From contig NZ_JAUNXX010000012.1 in the NCBI RefSeq assembly GCF_030539555.1, positions 1-39,651 on the forward strand: 39,651 nt of DNA. The letters are read 5' to 3'. Below the pieces are notes generated by a model, which was given only the letters and a program-made list of their open reading frames with translations, was not told where the DNA came from and made no database searches. Positions within the stretch are counted from its first letter, which is position 1, and each line of letters opens with the position of its first letter. This document shows positions 7,530 to 14,695 of this stretch, one piece after another. This DNA comes from Methanobrevibacter sp. (GTDB lineage Archaea > Methanobacteriota > Methanobacteria > Methanobacteriales > Methanobacteriaceae). Made by a program: the position numbers and the translations under genes.

Positions 7530-8132
7530 TTAACTTTTTTCAAACATTATAAGATAGTGGGATTTGCCTTGCGGAATGTCCTCACCTATTTCTTCATTTA
7601 AATAAATCATTTTAAGACCATGATTATTGAACAACTCTTCCAATTCTTCCGGAGAACTTCTCATTTTAGTTGGCGGTCCTTTTGGAACATCCCAAGCCTT
7701 ATAATCCATAATGACTATTTTTCCATCATCAGAAACTATTCTTGCAAGTTCTTCAACTGCTTCATCAAGATTTCTTGATGCTTTAAATCCATGGAAAACA
7801 TTAACAAGCAAGACAACATCGATTGATCCATCCTCAACACCAGGAATGCCTTTGGCAATATCCGCTTCGATATTGATTAAATTCTCAACATTATTTTCTC
7901 TTTTGTAAGATTCCATATCTTCAATGGAAGCATCATAAATGTCTACTGCATAAACAGTTCCTTTATGGTTATAATCTTCTAAAACCTTAATTGCATTGTG
8001 ACCGTCTCCACAACCTGCATCCATAAAGGTTTCGTCTCCTGTAAGATTTAGTTCTTTTATTATTTCATCAGAGTCCAGGAAATATGCGCTTGAAAATCCA
8101 TGTGCTCTGTGACCGTTTTCAGGTTCCATCAT
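7530..8132 (-). CDS. Class I SAM-dependent methyltransferase (tandem copy 1)
   Basis: A 200-residue methyltransferase paralogous to the next gene. FMDAGCGDGHNAIKVLEDY is motif I, VYAVDIYDAS is the strand-2 acidic region and DGSIDVVLLVNVFHGF is motif IV. N-terminal histidine and glycine residues (GHRAHGFSSAYFLDSDEI) parallel HKHHGKSSSKFLDADKI in copy 2. The start at 8132 has an AGGTG site seven bases upstream; a second ATG follows immediately. It carries its own copy of the duplicated promoter. The substrate is unknown. Both copies look intact and have diverged in sequence, so they may have different targets. Confidence 0.87.
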   Translation of the reverse strand: MMEPENGHRAHGFSSAYFLDSDEIIKELNLTGDETFMDAGCGDGHNAIKVLEDYNHKGTVYAVDIYDASIEDMESYKRENNVENLINIEADIAKGIPGVEDGSIDVVLLVNVFHGFKASRNLDEAVEELARIVSDDGKIVIMDYKAWDVPKGPPTKMRSSPEELEELFNNHGLKMIYLNEEIGEDIPQGKSHYLIMFEKS

Positions 8133-8144
8133 ATTTAATCACCT

Positions 8145-8184
8145 AAATAATATTCTTTAAAAAATAGTATATAATAATTTTCAA
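8145..8184 (-). promoter_or_regulatory. Duplicated promoter, copy B
   Basis: A 40-bp segment matching 7439-7478 with a single mismatch. The minus strand holds the TATA box, followed by an AGGTG site and the ATG of methyltransferase copy 1. Conservation beyond the TATA box suggests either recent duplication or retained regulatory sequence. Confidence 0.6.
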
Positions 8185-8247
8185 TGTGATGAGATATTAA
8201 TAACATCTAAAAATAGTTAAAATAAGTAAAAAAAAGTTATAAGAGGA

Positions 8248-8352
8248 TTATTTTTTCCAAGTTTGTTTTACTCCTCTTCCTCTTTTACTACCAGGTTTAG
8301 TATAACTTCTTTTTGGTCTGGTTCTTCTGTTAGTTCCTTTAACTTTTGCCAT
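8248..8352 (-). CDS. 34-residue highly basic protein, possibly ribosome-associated
   Basis: The ORF encodes 34 residues beginning MAKVKGTNRRTRPKRSYTKP and ending GVKQTWKK. Fourteen residues are K or R and none is D or E. The ATG is preceded by a near-perfect GGAGGGA Shine-Dalgarno sequence six bases upstream, one of the strongest in the window, which argues for high expression. The composition resembles tiny ribosomal proteins, but I do not match it to L41e, S30e or another named family. It lies between methyltransferase copy 1 and argJ, apparently as its own unit. RNA or ribosome binding is inference from charge and ribosome binding site strength only. Confidence 0.75.
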   Translation of the reverse strand: MAKVKGTNRRTRPKRSYTKPGSKRGRGVKQTWKK

Positions 8353-8440
8353 AATCTTCCCTCCTTCTAATCAATCGTTAAAAAATCAGAATTATATATA
8401 ACATAAAAATATTTGTTTTCAATATATTTAAAGCTTTTCT

Positions 8441-9664
8441 TTAAGTAGTGTATTCAGCATTAATTTTAACATAATCATAAGTTAAATCACAACCCCATGC
8501 GGTGGCTTGTCCTTCACCCAAATCCATATCAATATTAACTATGACATTTTTTGACTGCATGATTTTTTCAGCCCTTTCAAGATAAGGTGTGTTTTCAAAT
8601 GCTAAAATTTCACCTTTCCTTACAAGGTCCACTTCATCTTCACCGTCGGCAATGGAAATAGTTATGATATCTGGATTCAAATCACAACCGGAGTATCCAA
8701 TTGCTGATACAATTCTTCCCCAGTTTGGATCTCCACCGAATACAGCAGATTTGAATAAACTTGATGAAATGATTGATTTGGAAGCAAGTTTAGCATCTTC
8801 AGAGTCTTTTGCTCCAAATACATTAGCTTCAATGAATTTAGTGGCTCCCTCACCATCACGTGCCATTTTTTTAGCCAAATCTATGCATAAATAGTTTAAG
8901 GCTTCCTGGAAGTTTACATCAACCTCACCATCGTTTACAGCTTCAACATCAGACGCTCCATTTGCCATCATCAGACAGGTATCGTTAGTACTTTCATCAC
9001 CATCAACAACAATCATGTTGAAACTAACATCTGCAGCCTTCTTTAAAGCCTTATTGATTTGATTAGCAGGAATGACTGCATCTGTAACTATGAATGACAG
9101 CATTGTACCCATATTAGGAGCTATCATACCACTTCCTTTAGTAATTCCCGCAATTTTAACAGTTTCTCCGTTGGTTAATGTTACTTCAACAGCACACTCT
9201 TTCGGAAATGTGTCAGTTGTCATGATTGCACGGGCTGCTGCAAGTGAGTTTTCCGCTTTGTTTCCAAGTTTGGAAAGAGATTCATAAGCCACTTTGGATA
9301 TTATGTCAATTGGCATTTCACGACCTATTACTCCGGTTGATGAAATTGCAATTTCATCTTTAGGTATTTTCAAATCACGAGAAATCAATTCCACCAAAGT
9401 TTCACAATCCTTAAATCCCTGTTCGCCTGTAAAACAATTAGCATTTCCACTATTTACAAAAACTGCAGAAATTCTTCCATTTTTAATTGCTTTTTTTGTA
9501 TATTTTACAGGGGCCGCAACTACATTATTTGAAGTGAAAACTGCAGAAGCAGTACTTCCTCTGGAAACGATAATTGTAACTCCAAATTTGCCTTCACGTG
9601 CTCCGGATACTTCAAGATTTTCAATAACTGAAAATCCTCCATCAAGATTTCTAATAAAACCCAT
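8441..9664 (-). CDS. argJ: Glutamate N-acetyltransferase / ornithine acetyltransferase ArgJ
   Basis: A 407-residue ArgJ-family protein. It moves acetyl from N-acetylornithine to glutamate, recycling acetyl in arginine synthesis. The self-cleavage site and nucleophile threonine lie in KGSGMIAPNMGTMLSF (threonine at about residue 187); upstream are VNSGNANCFTG and ISSTGVIGREMP, and GGDPNWGRI near the C-terminal third is also diagnostic. I chose ATG 9664; a GTG at 9673 is in frame but lacks a better site. It is the last gene after the small membrane protein at 9685, so it may be transcribed with the NYN RNase and cyclase-like genes. Whether it is mono- or bifunctional cannot be told from sequence. 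Confidence 0.95.
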   Translation of the reverse strand: MGFIRNLDGGFSVIENLEVSGAREGKFGVTIIVSRGSTASAVFTSNNVVAAPVKYTKKAIKNGRISAVFVNSGNANCFTGEQGFKDCETLVELISRDLKIPKDEIAISSTGVIGREMPIDIISKVAYESLSKLGNKAENSLAAARAIMTTDTFPKECAVEVTLTNGETVKIAGITKGSGMIAPNMGTMLSFIVTDAVIPANQINKALKKAADVSFNMIVVDGDESTNDTCLMMANGASDVEAVNDGEVDVNFQEALNYLCIDLAKKMARDGEGATKFIEANVFGAKDSEDAKLASKSIISSSLFKSAVFGGDPNWGRIVSAIGYSGCDLNPDIITISIADGEDEVDLVRKGEILAFENTPYLERAEKIMQSKNVIVNIDMDLGEGQATAWGCDLTYDYVKINAEYTT

Positions 9665-9684
9665 AAAAACCACTAAAAAATAAT

Positions 9685-10068
9685 TTAATAAGATAAAGTA
9701 ACATTAGTTAGATTAAATTCCTGAATGTCTTCCTGATTATTAAAATCTATGTCATCCACTTTATCATCATAATCAACTGTTGTATTGTTTAAATTTGTAG
9801 TCATCTCAACAGTCACATTTTCAAATTCGACTTTATCATCATCTGAAGAATCGTCAAGAGCCATTGAAATGCCAATTCCCGCACCTATAACAAATGCAAC
9901 CAATGCAATTACCATTATTGCCATTGTTGTCTTACTAGCTTTACTGGCTTTTTTTGTTCTAGGAGACCTTCTTTTCTGCATATGTCTAGGAGGTCTATTA
10001 TCCCTAGGCGATCTCAAAACCCTTTTGTCATTTTTTCTTCTTCTCGACATGATAATTCTCTTTTTCAT
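9685..10068 (-). CDS. Small single-pass membrane protein, basic inside and acidic outside
   Basis: A 127-residue protein with three clear zones: a strongly basic N-terminus (residues 1-47, rich in R and K), one membrane segment (about 49-70, AIMVIALVAFVIGAGIGISM), and an acidic, asparagine/threonine-rich outer tail (DDSSDDDKVEF onward). By charge distribution the basic end stays in the cytoplasm. The ATG at 10068 lies three bases after the stop of the cyclase-like gene; an alternative start is the ATG at 10050 (MSRRRKNDK). I do not recognise a family. The position suggests membership in the RNase/cyclase-like operon, perhaps as a nucleic-acid-facing membrane anchor, which is speculation. Confidence 0.75.
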   Translation of the reverse strand: MKKRIIMSRRRKNDKRVLRSPRDNRPPRHMQKRRSPRTKKASKASKTTMAIMVIALVAFVIGAGIGISMALDDSSDDDKVEFENVTVEMTTNLNNTTVDYDDKVDDIDFNNQEDIQEFNLTNVTLSY

Positions 10069-10071
10069 TAC

Positions 10072-11274
10072 TTAAACTACAAATGCATAAACTAAAGCCA
10101 ATATAACGGCTACAAAGCTAAACATTCCAAGTCCCAATATTGACATTAAATAAACTAAGATAAATACAAATGCAAATATCCCAATCAATGTTGATTTTTC
10201 ATTTTCAACCAGATTTATCAAAGTTCTTGTAAACTCAGATGGAATATTATACGCGTATAATCCATTAGCCAATTCAAAAACTACTAATGATAACGGAGAT
10301 GTGGATGGCAAATCATCAACCAGTTGTGCTCTTTCACCAGCTTCTCTCCTACTTCTTCCAATTCCAGCCCTTATTTTAGCCCCATTATCAAGTGCAAACC
10401 AAGCTGCATCAAGACCTGCACGGATAGCTAAATCTTTAGATGGGAATCTTGCAATAAAATCGTCCCCACCTTCCCTATAACCTTCAAGTTCGCCTTCACA
10501 TTCAGTTTCAATGAAGTTTTTAATTCCAGTCATAAGGTCAACAAGCTGATTCCTACCATTTTTACTGATGAATTTGGTGGAATCAATTAAATCAATGAAC
10601 AGATAATTTTCCAAATCAACCGGTCTTGATTCCCTTAATAAAAAGGGAGTGTCAAACACCAAAGCATATTCTCCACCAAGTTTGGTGAATGCAATTCCAG
10701 GAAAACTACCAATACTTTGAGTATAATGAATTGCTCTTTCAATAGAAGCTGCTCCAGTCATTCCAACAGCAGATATTACTTGAATACCTTCAGACAAACC
10801 AATTCCAATTAGTTCAATAGCTACTCTGATTGCATCATTCTTACTCAACATTCTTGCGACAAGTTCCGTGTCTGTTTTTTCGACTATCTCTCCAGCTTCG
10901 TTTTCAATAATCTTTACAAAAATATTAATTAAATTAGATGGATGAGGTATTTCAATGTAGAAATAACGGTCACTACCCATAATAATATTGCTTACTAAAG
11001 CATATTCCTCAATCTTATTCTCAGCAGGTTTTAATTCATGGAACGTGTACTCAACCGGAATATTTTCAGCACCAACATCACGAATGAGATTTTGCAAAAT
11101 AGTATCTGAATTAATCTCCGCTTTTTCAAGCTCAAAAAGAATAGTCTGAGTATAATTGAATAACTCTACATATTCTGTTTCAAGAGAATTGGTTGGAAAG
11201 AATTTTGTTCCAACGGCAATTGGATTGAGCTTGGTTGTGAGTTTGACAAATGACTTAGTCAAAGCACTAGTCAT
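10072..11274 (-). CDS. Cyclase/GGDEF-like membrane protein
   Basis: A 400-residue protein. Residues about 222-335 resemble a class III nucleotide cyclase or GGDEF-type fold: YLFIDLIDSTKF (225-235) has the first metal-site Asp and the D-L-x-x-S-T pattern, GYREGGDDFIARF (265-277) corresponds to the second metal site and resembles GGDEF, and KDLAIRAGL plus KIRAGIG follow in family order. The N-terminal 200 residues are not recognised. Two hydrophobic segments (about 363-398) anchor the C-terminus in the membrane. The ATG overlaps the stop of the NYN RNase gene by eight bases, and its AGGAGGAGG site lies in that gene's last codons. Catalytic activity and product are unproven. Confidence 0.75.
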   Translation of the reverse strand: MTSALTKSFVKLTTKLNPIAVGTKFFPTNSLETEYVELFNYTQTILFELEKAEINSDTILQNLIRDVGAENIPVEYTFHELKPAENKIEEYALVSNIIMGSDRYFYIEIPHPSNLINIFVKIIENEAGEIVEKTDTELVARMLSKNDAIRVAIELIGIGLSEGIQVISAVGMTGAASIERAIHYTQSIGSFPGIAFTKLGGEYALVFDTPFLLRESRPVDLENYLFIDLIDSTKFISKNGRNQLVDLMTGIKNFIETECEGELEGYREGGDDFIARFPSKDLAIRAGLDAAWFALDNGAKIRAGIGRSRREAGERAQLVDDLPSTSPLSLVVFELANGLYAYNIPSEFTRTLINLVENEKSTLIGIFAFVFILVYLMSILGLGMFSFVAVILALVYAFVV

Positions 11275-12292
11275 CTAAACCTCCTCCTTTTTCAAGTTCA
11301 ATTTCAAATTGTCCTGGTTTTTCTAAAAGCATATCCGGTTTGACGGAAACAAATGGGAATTTCCATGACCCTAATCTGCCCGCAATTGTACTTGCAATAT
11401 TTCTGGAGTTTCTTTTAATAAACACTTCATCATGAGTACTTACACGGACTAGAACATTATATGGTGCATATTCAGTTACTTCATCAGCCAAGAGAATATT
11501 TAATTCGAAATTACCCGGTTTTGTAAACAAATCATTACGAACTGCTATCAAAGGTTTTTTCTCAAGACCTAACCTATCTGCGACAGTAACGGAAATGTTA
11601 CCTGCATTTTTAACAGCTATTTTGTAATCTTTTGGATGAACCAATACGAATATAACATATGGGGCGGCAATTTCAACATCATCCACCATTTCCACAATTT
11701 TATTAAACATTGGGATTTTAGCAAATATGTTTTCAAGTTTAGATTCAGCGTTATTTTCATTATCAATACGTATAATTGCTTGTTTAGCAATGTTTAATGG
11801 GGAAATTTCCAATCCTTCCTTTCCTGTGTATATTTCCCATTTTTTGAAATTTAATTCTTTAATAATTTCATCACAAATTTTTTGCAGGATGTTCTTATCT
11901 TTTTTAGGTTGTTTAGGTTTTCCGAATGTTAATCTTCCCCGTTCAATTACAAATGGAATTCTCATAGAAGCAATATTCCTAAATTCAGCAGCATAATCTC
12001 TGAATTTATCGTTAGACAATATTTTTGCTTTTTCATTTGTTGCAATTTCGAGAATGAAATGATCTGCATCGTTGCCTGCTGGAACTTCTTCAACATTTTC
12101 ACTTTCCAACAATTTCGCAAAGCTCTCTTTATCGTCAATATCATGGCGAAGTGATGCATCAGCAATAATTACAAACTCATCCTCACTTTCTTCCAGTGCT
12201 TTTACAGCAGCAAGGATATTGGACATTTTAGGTTGCCCATTTTCATTTTTTACATAGTGAGCTACATTTGAAGCATCTACAACAACTTTCAC
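11267..12292 (-). CDS. NYN/PIN-like ribonuclease with duplicated C-terminal domain
   Basis: A 341-residue protein. Residues 1-120 resemble the Zc3h12a-type NYN ribonuclease fold: VVVDASNVAHYV (Asp6), FVIIADASLRHD (Asp45), GNDADHFILEIA (Asp75/77) and ILSNDKFRDY (Asp95/99) supply the usual acidic metal-binding residues. A lysine-rich linker follows (GKPKQPKKDKN). The C-terminal part has two related units of about 60 residues, seen by aligning VADRLGLEKKPLIAVRND with IAGRLGSWKFPFVSVKPD. These may bind the RNA substrate or a partner. The gene is translationally coupled to the cyclase-like gene. The RNase call rests on motif order; the substrate is unknown. Confidence 0.8.
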   Translation of the reverse strand: MKVVVDASNVAHYVKNENGQPKMSNILAAVKALEESEDEFVIIADASLRHDIDDKESFAKLLESENVEEVPAGNDADHFILEIATNEKAKILSNDKFRDYAAEFRNIASMRIPFVIERGRLTFGKPKQPKKDKNILQKICDEIIKELNFKKWEIYTGKEGLEISPLNIAKQAIIRIDNENNAESKLENIFAKIPMFNKIVEMVDDVEIAAPYVIFVLVHPKDYKIAVKNAGNISVTVADRLGLEKKPLIAVRNDLFTKPGNFELNILLADEVTEYAPYNVLVRVSTHDEVFIKRNSRNIASTIAGRLGSWKFPFVSVKPDMLLEKPGQFEIELEKGGGLDD

Positions 12293-12368
12293 AATATCAC
12301 CTAAAAAATAATCTATTATCGAATAATTTGTCAGTATAATATCTTTGTTTCAAACAATATTTAAAGTT

Positions 12369-13112
12369 TTAAATTTTATTCCTTGGATATTCACCAAATA
12401 AAAATTTATCCCCACCGACATTATGAAGATAAATCTCTATATTATCTTCAGAAATATTATAAACATTATAAGAATTTAGATTTTTCCCTCTGAGTTTTAC
12501 AGAAGATAATGATCCTGCATTGACAATCAGAGTTTCATTTATTTTCCAGATGTTTGGAACATGTTTATGTCCAGATAAGATTAAATCTACTTCATGGGTT
12601 GTTAATGTTTTTAAAATATCACCTGAATCTGATAAAACATTACGTTCACGACCGGTTTGTGGAATTGATATCACATGATGATGAAGAACAACAACTGAAA
12701 AGTTTTCATTGACAACACATTCGTCCAATTGGTGTTCCAACCATAAATGTTGAGGCCGGCCAATCTCTCCACGGCTCTCATCAGGGGTGCTGCTGTCAAG
12801 GCCAATAACTGTAAAATCATCACCCACAGTTAATTTCCAACTTCTCTCACCCATCAACTCCTCAAAAGTCTGATAACCTAAATTACGGGCATCATGATTA
12901 CCTGGAACTGCAAATAATGGCGGTTCAAACATTGCCAAATATCTTGAAGCCTGTTCAAACTCCTTATAATATCCATTATCAGTAATATCCCCAGTCAGAA
13001 TAATCATATCTGGCTGCAGATTATTAATTTCACTTACAGCAGCCATGAACATTTCTTCATCAAAATTGGCTTTACTGATATGTAAATCTGAAATGTGAAC
13101 AATAACGGTCAT
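12369..13112 (-). CDS. Metallophosphoesterase, CpdA-like
   Basis: A 247-residue calcineurin-like phosphoesterase of the class III cyclic-nucleotide phosphodiesterase type. The full set of metal motifs is present: SDLH (8-11), GDITDNG (41-47), GNHDAR (71-76), LHHH (143-146) and GHKH (181-184). The layout matches CpdA-like enzymes, which can hydrolyse cAMP, but relatives also act on other phosphodiesters. The gene starts five bases after the NAC stop with no clear ribosome binding site, so it likely depends on coupling to NAC. A cyclase-like gene lies nearby but in a separate unit. Substrate specificity is not readable from sequence. Confidence 0.85.
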   Translation of the reverse strand: MTVIVHISDLHISKANFDEEMFMAAVSEINNLQPDMIILTGDITDNGYYKEFEQASRYLAMFEPPLFAVPGNHDARNLGYQTFEELMGERSWKLTVGDDFTVIGLDSSTPDESRGEIGRPQHLWLEHQLDECVVNENFSVVVLHHHVISIPQTGRERNVLSDSGDILKTLTTHEVDLILSGHKHVPNIWKINETLIVNAGSLSSVKLRGKNLNSYNVYNISEDNIEIYLHNVGGDKFLFGEYPRNKI

Positions 13113-13117
13113 ATTAT

Positions 13118-13468
13118 CTATTGATTTAATTTCATGATAGCTTCTGCCAAATCACCTTTACATTCTTCCAGAGCCGCTTTTGCTTCTTCAGCAGATACAT
13201 TAGCACTGTTAGCTACCATTTCCACATCTTCTTCAGGAATTTCAACTTCATATTCCAGTTCCACTTCACGAGCTTTTCCTTCAATCTGGTAGGTTTCTTG
13301 GCCCATCACATTCATTAAACTTACGCTCGGATTATCAATTATTAATTCCTTTTCATCAAAACGGATAATTACTTCACGAACACCTTGGAGGTCTTCCATT
13401 TTCATACCCATTTTTTTCATTTGCCTTTCCATCTGTTTCATTTGTTTTTTATTCATACCAGGTATCAT
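13118..13468 (-). CDS. nac: Nascent polypeptide-associated complex protein (archaeal NAC)
   Basis: A 116-residue archaeal NAC, which as a homodimer binds nascent chains at the ribosome exit. The N-terminus (MIPGMNKKQMKQMERQMKKM) is the basic, methionine-rich ribosome-facing region. The NAC beta-barrel segment follows (EVIIRFDEKELIIDNPSVSL), and a UBA domain closes the protein (about 78-116, with VSAEEAKAALEECKGDLAEA). The length is normal for the family. It leads the phosphoesterase gene with a five-base gap. The identification is secure. Confidence 0.95.
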   Translation of the reverse strand: MIPGMNKKQMKQMERQMKKMGMKMEDLQGVREVIIRFDEKELIIDNPSVSLMNVMGQETYQIEGKAREVELEYEVEIPEEDVEMVANSANVSAEEAKAALEECKGDLAEAIMKLNQ

Positions 13469-13552
13469 AATCTGTCCTCATAAAATAATTATTTATAATT
13501 ATAATATTAATCGTTATTAAAAATTTGCTTAAAAAAAATAAATAATTTGGGC

Positions 13553-14695
13553 TTAATTCGTAAACCCATAGATTTCAGTTTCAAATGTTTTTGCAACATC
13601 TTTCAATACTTCGGGAATATTGATTTGCTGAGGACATTCCTCAATGCATGATTCACATTCAATGCAGTCTGAAGCAATACCTACATCAGGCAGCTTTGAA
13701 TAATTCAGATAGGCATTTCCAGGTTGTGACCAGTCATCACGGCCCAGAATTTTATGCTTGTTGTATAAATCAAAAAGTTTGGCGATGTCAATTTCTTCAG
13801 AACATGTGTCGACGCAATATCTGCATTTAGTGCAGTCGACAGTGATGTTGCTGTTAATAATCTCTGAAACATCTTCCAAGATTTGTAATTCATCATCATC
13901 TAATGGGTCGGCATTTTTAAATTCCCTGATGTTTTCTTCAAGCTGTTCCAGGGAACTTGCACCAGTCAACACAACGCATACATCATCAAGATTAGCTACA
14001 AATCTCATTGCCCATGAAACCACAGATCTATCAGGATTACATTCCTTCATGATTTTTTCAGCCTCTTCAGGAACATCTGCTAAAAATCCTCCTTTATACG
14101 GTTCCATAATCATTACAGATTTATCATATTTTCTTGCAACTTCAAGACATTTCCTGGATTCGATTCCTTCATCTTCCCAATCAAGATAGTTAATCTGAAG
14201 TAAAACAAATTCCAATTCAGGATGGTCAAACAGAATCTCCTCTAAAAATTCTGCATTACCATGAGTGGAAATACCAATGTGCTTAATATAACCTTCCTCT
14301 TTTTTCTTTTGGATAAATGAATAGAGATCAACATTTTTCCATGCGGTTTCCGTATATCCGCTTACATTGTGCAACATGAAATAATCGAAGTATTCCACAC
14401 CACAGTTTTCAAGCTGTTCTGTAAATATTGGTTCTAATTGTGATTCTTCAGTAATTATGAACAAAGGCAGTTTAGTTGCTATTTTAAATGATTCTCGAGG
14501 ATATCTGTCAACAACACACTTCTTAAATGCCTGTTCTCCAAGGGTTTCATGATAAATAAATGCAGTATCAAAATGTTTAAATCCCGCATCCATAAACTCA
14601 TCTACCATTTTATTCACTTGCTCATAATCAATGCTTTTAAAGTCGTTTTCATCCAAAATAGGAAGTCTCATCATTCCAAAACCTAAATCAACCAT
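13553..14695 (-). CDS. Aldo/keto reductase with C-terminal 4Fe-4S ferredoxin domain
   Basis: A 380-residue protein. The N-terminal barrel has LGFGMMRLP, HFDTAFIYHETLGEQAF (catalytic Asp and Tyr), ATKLPL (Lys) and YFMLHNV (His), the AKR catalytic set. The C-terminal 90 residues carry CTKCRYCVDTC and CIECESCIEECP, two cysteine clusters for 4Fe-4S centres. This ferredoxin-fused type is common in anaerobes and suggests electrons from or to iron-sulfur carriers. I chose ATG 14695 with a GGAGGA site, giving an eight-base overlap (ATGGTTGA) with the FUSC-like gene; the upstream in-frame ATG at 14728 lies inside that gene. The substrate is unknown. Confidence 0.93.
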   Translation of the reverse strand: MVDLGFGMMRLPILDENDFKSIDYEQVNKMVDEFMDAGFKHFDTAFIYHETLGEQAFKKCVVDRYPRESFKIATKLPLFIITEESQLEPIFTEQLENCGVEYFDYFMLHNVSGYTETAWKNVDLYSFIQKKKEEGYIKHIGISTHGNAEFLEEILFDHPELEFVLLQINYLDWEDEGIESRKCLEVARKYDKSVMIMEPYKGGFLADVPEEAEKIMKECNPDRSVVSWAMRFVANLDDVCVVLTGASSLEQLEENIREFKNADPLDDDELQILEDVSEIINSNITVDCTKCRYCVDTCSEEIDIAKLFDLYNKHKILGRDDWSQPGNAYLNYSKLPDVGIASDCIECESCIEECPQQINIPEVLKDVAKTFETEIYGFTN

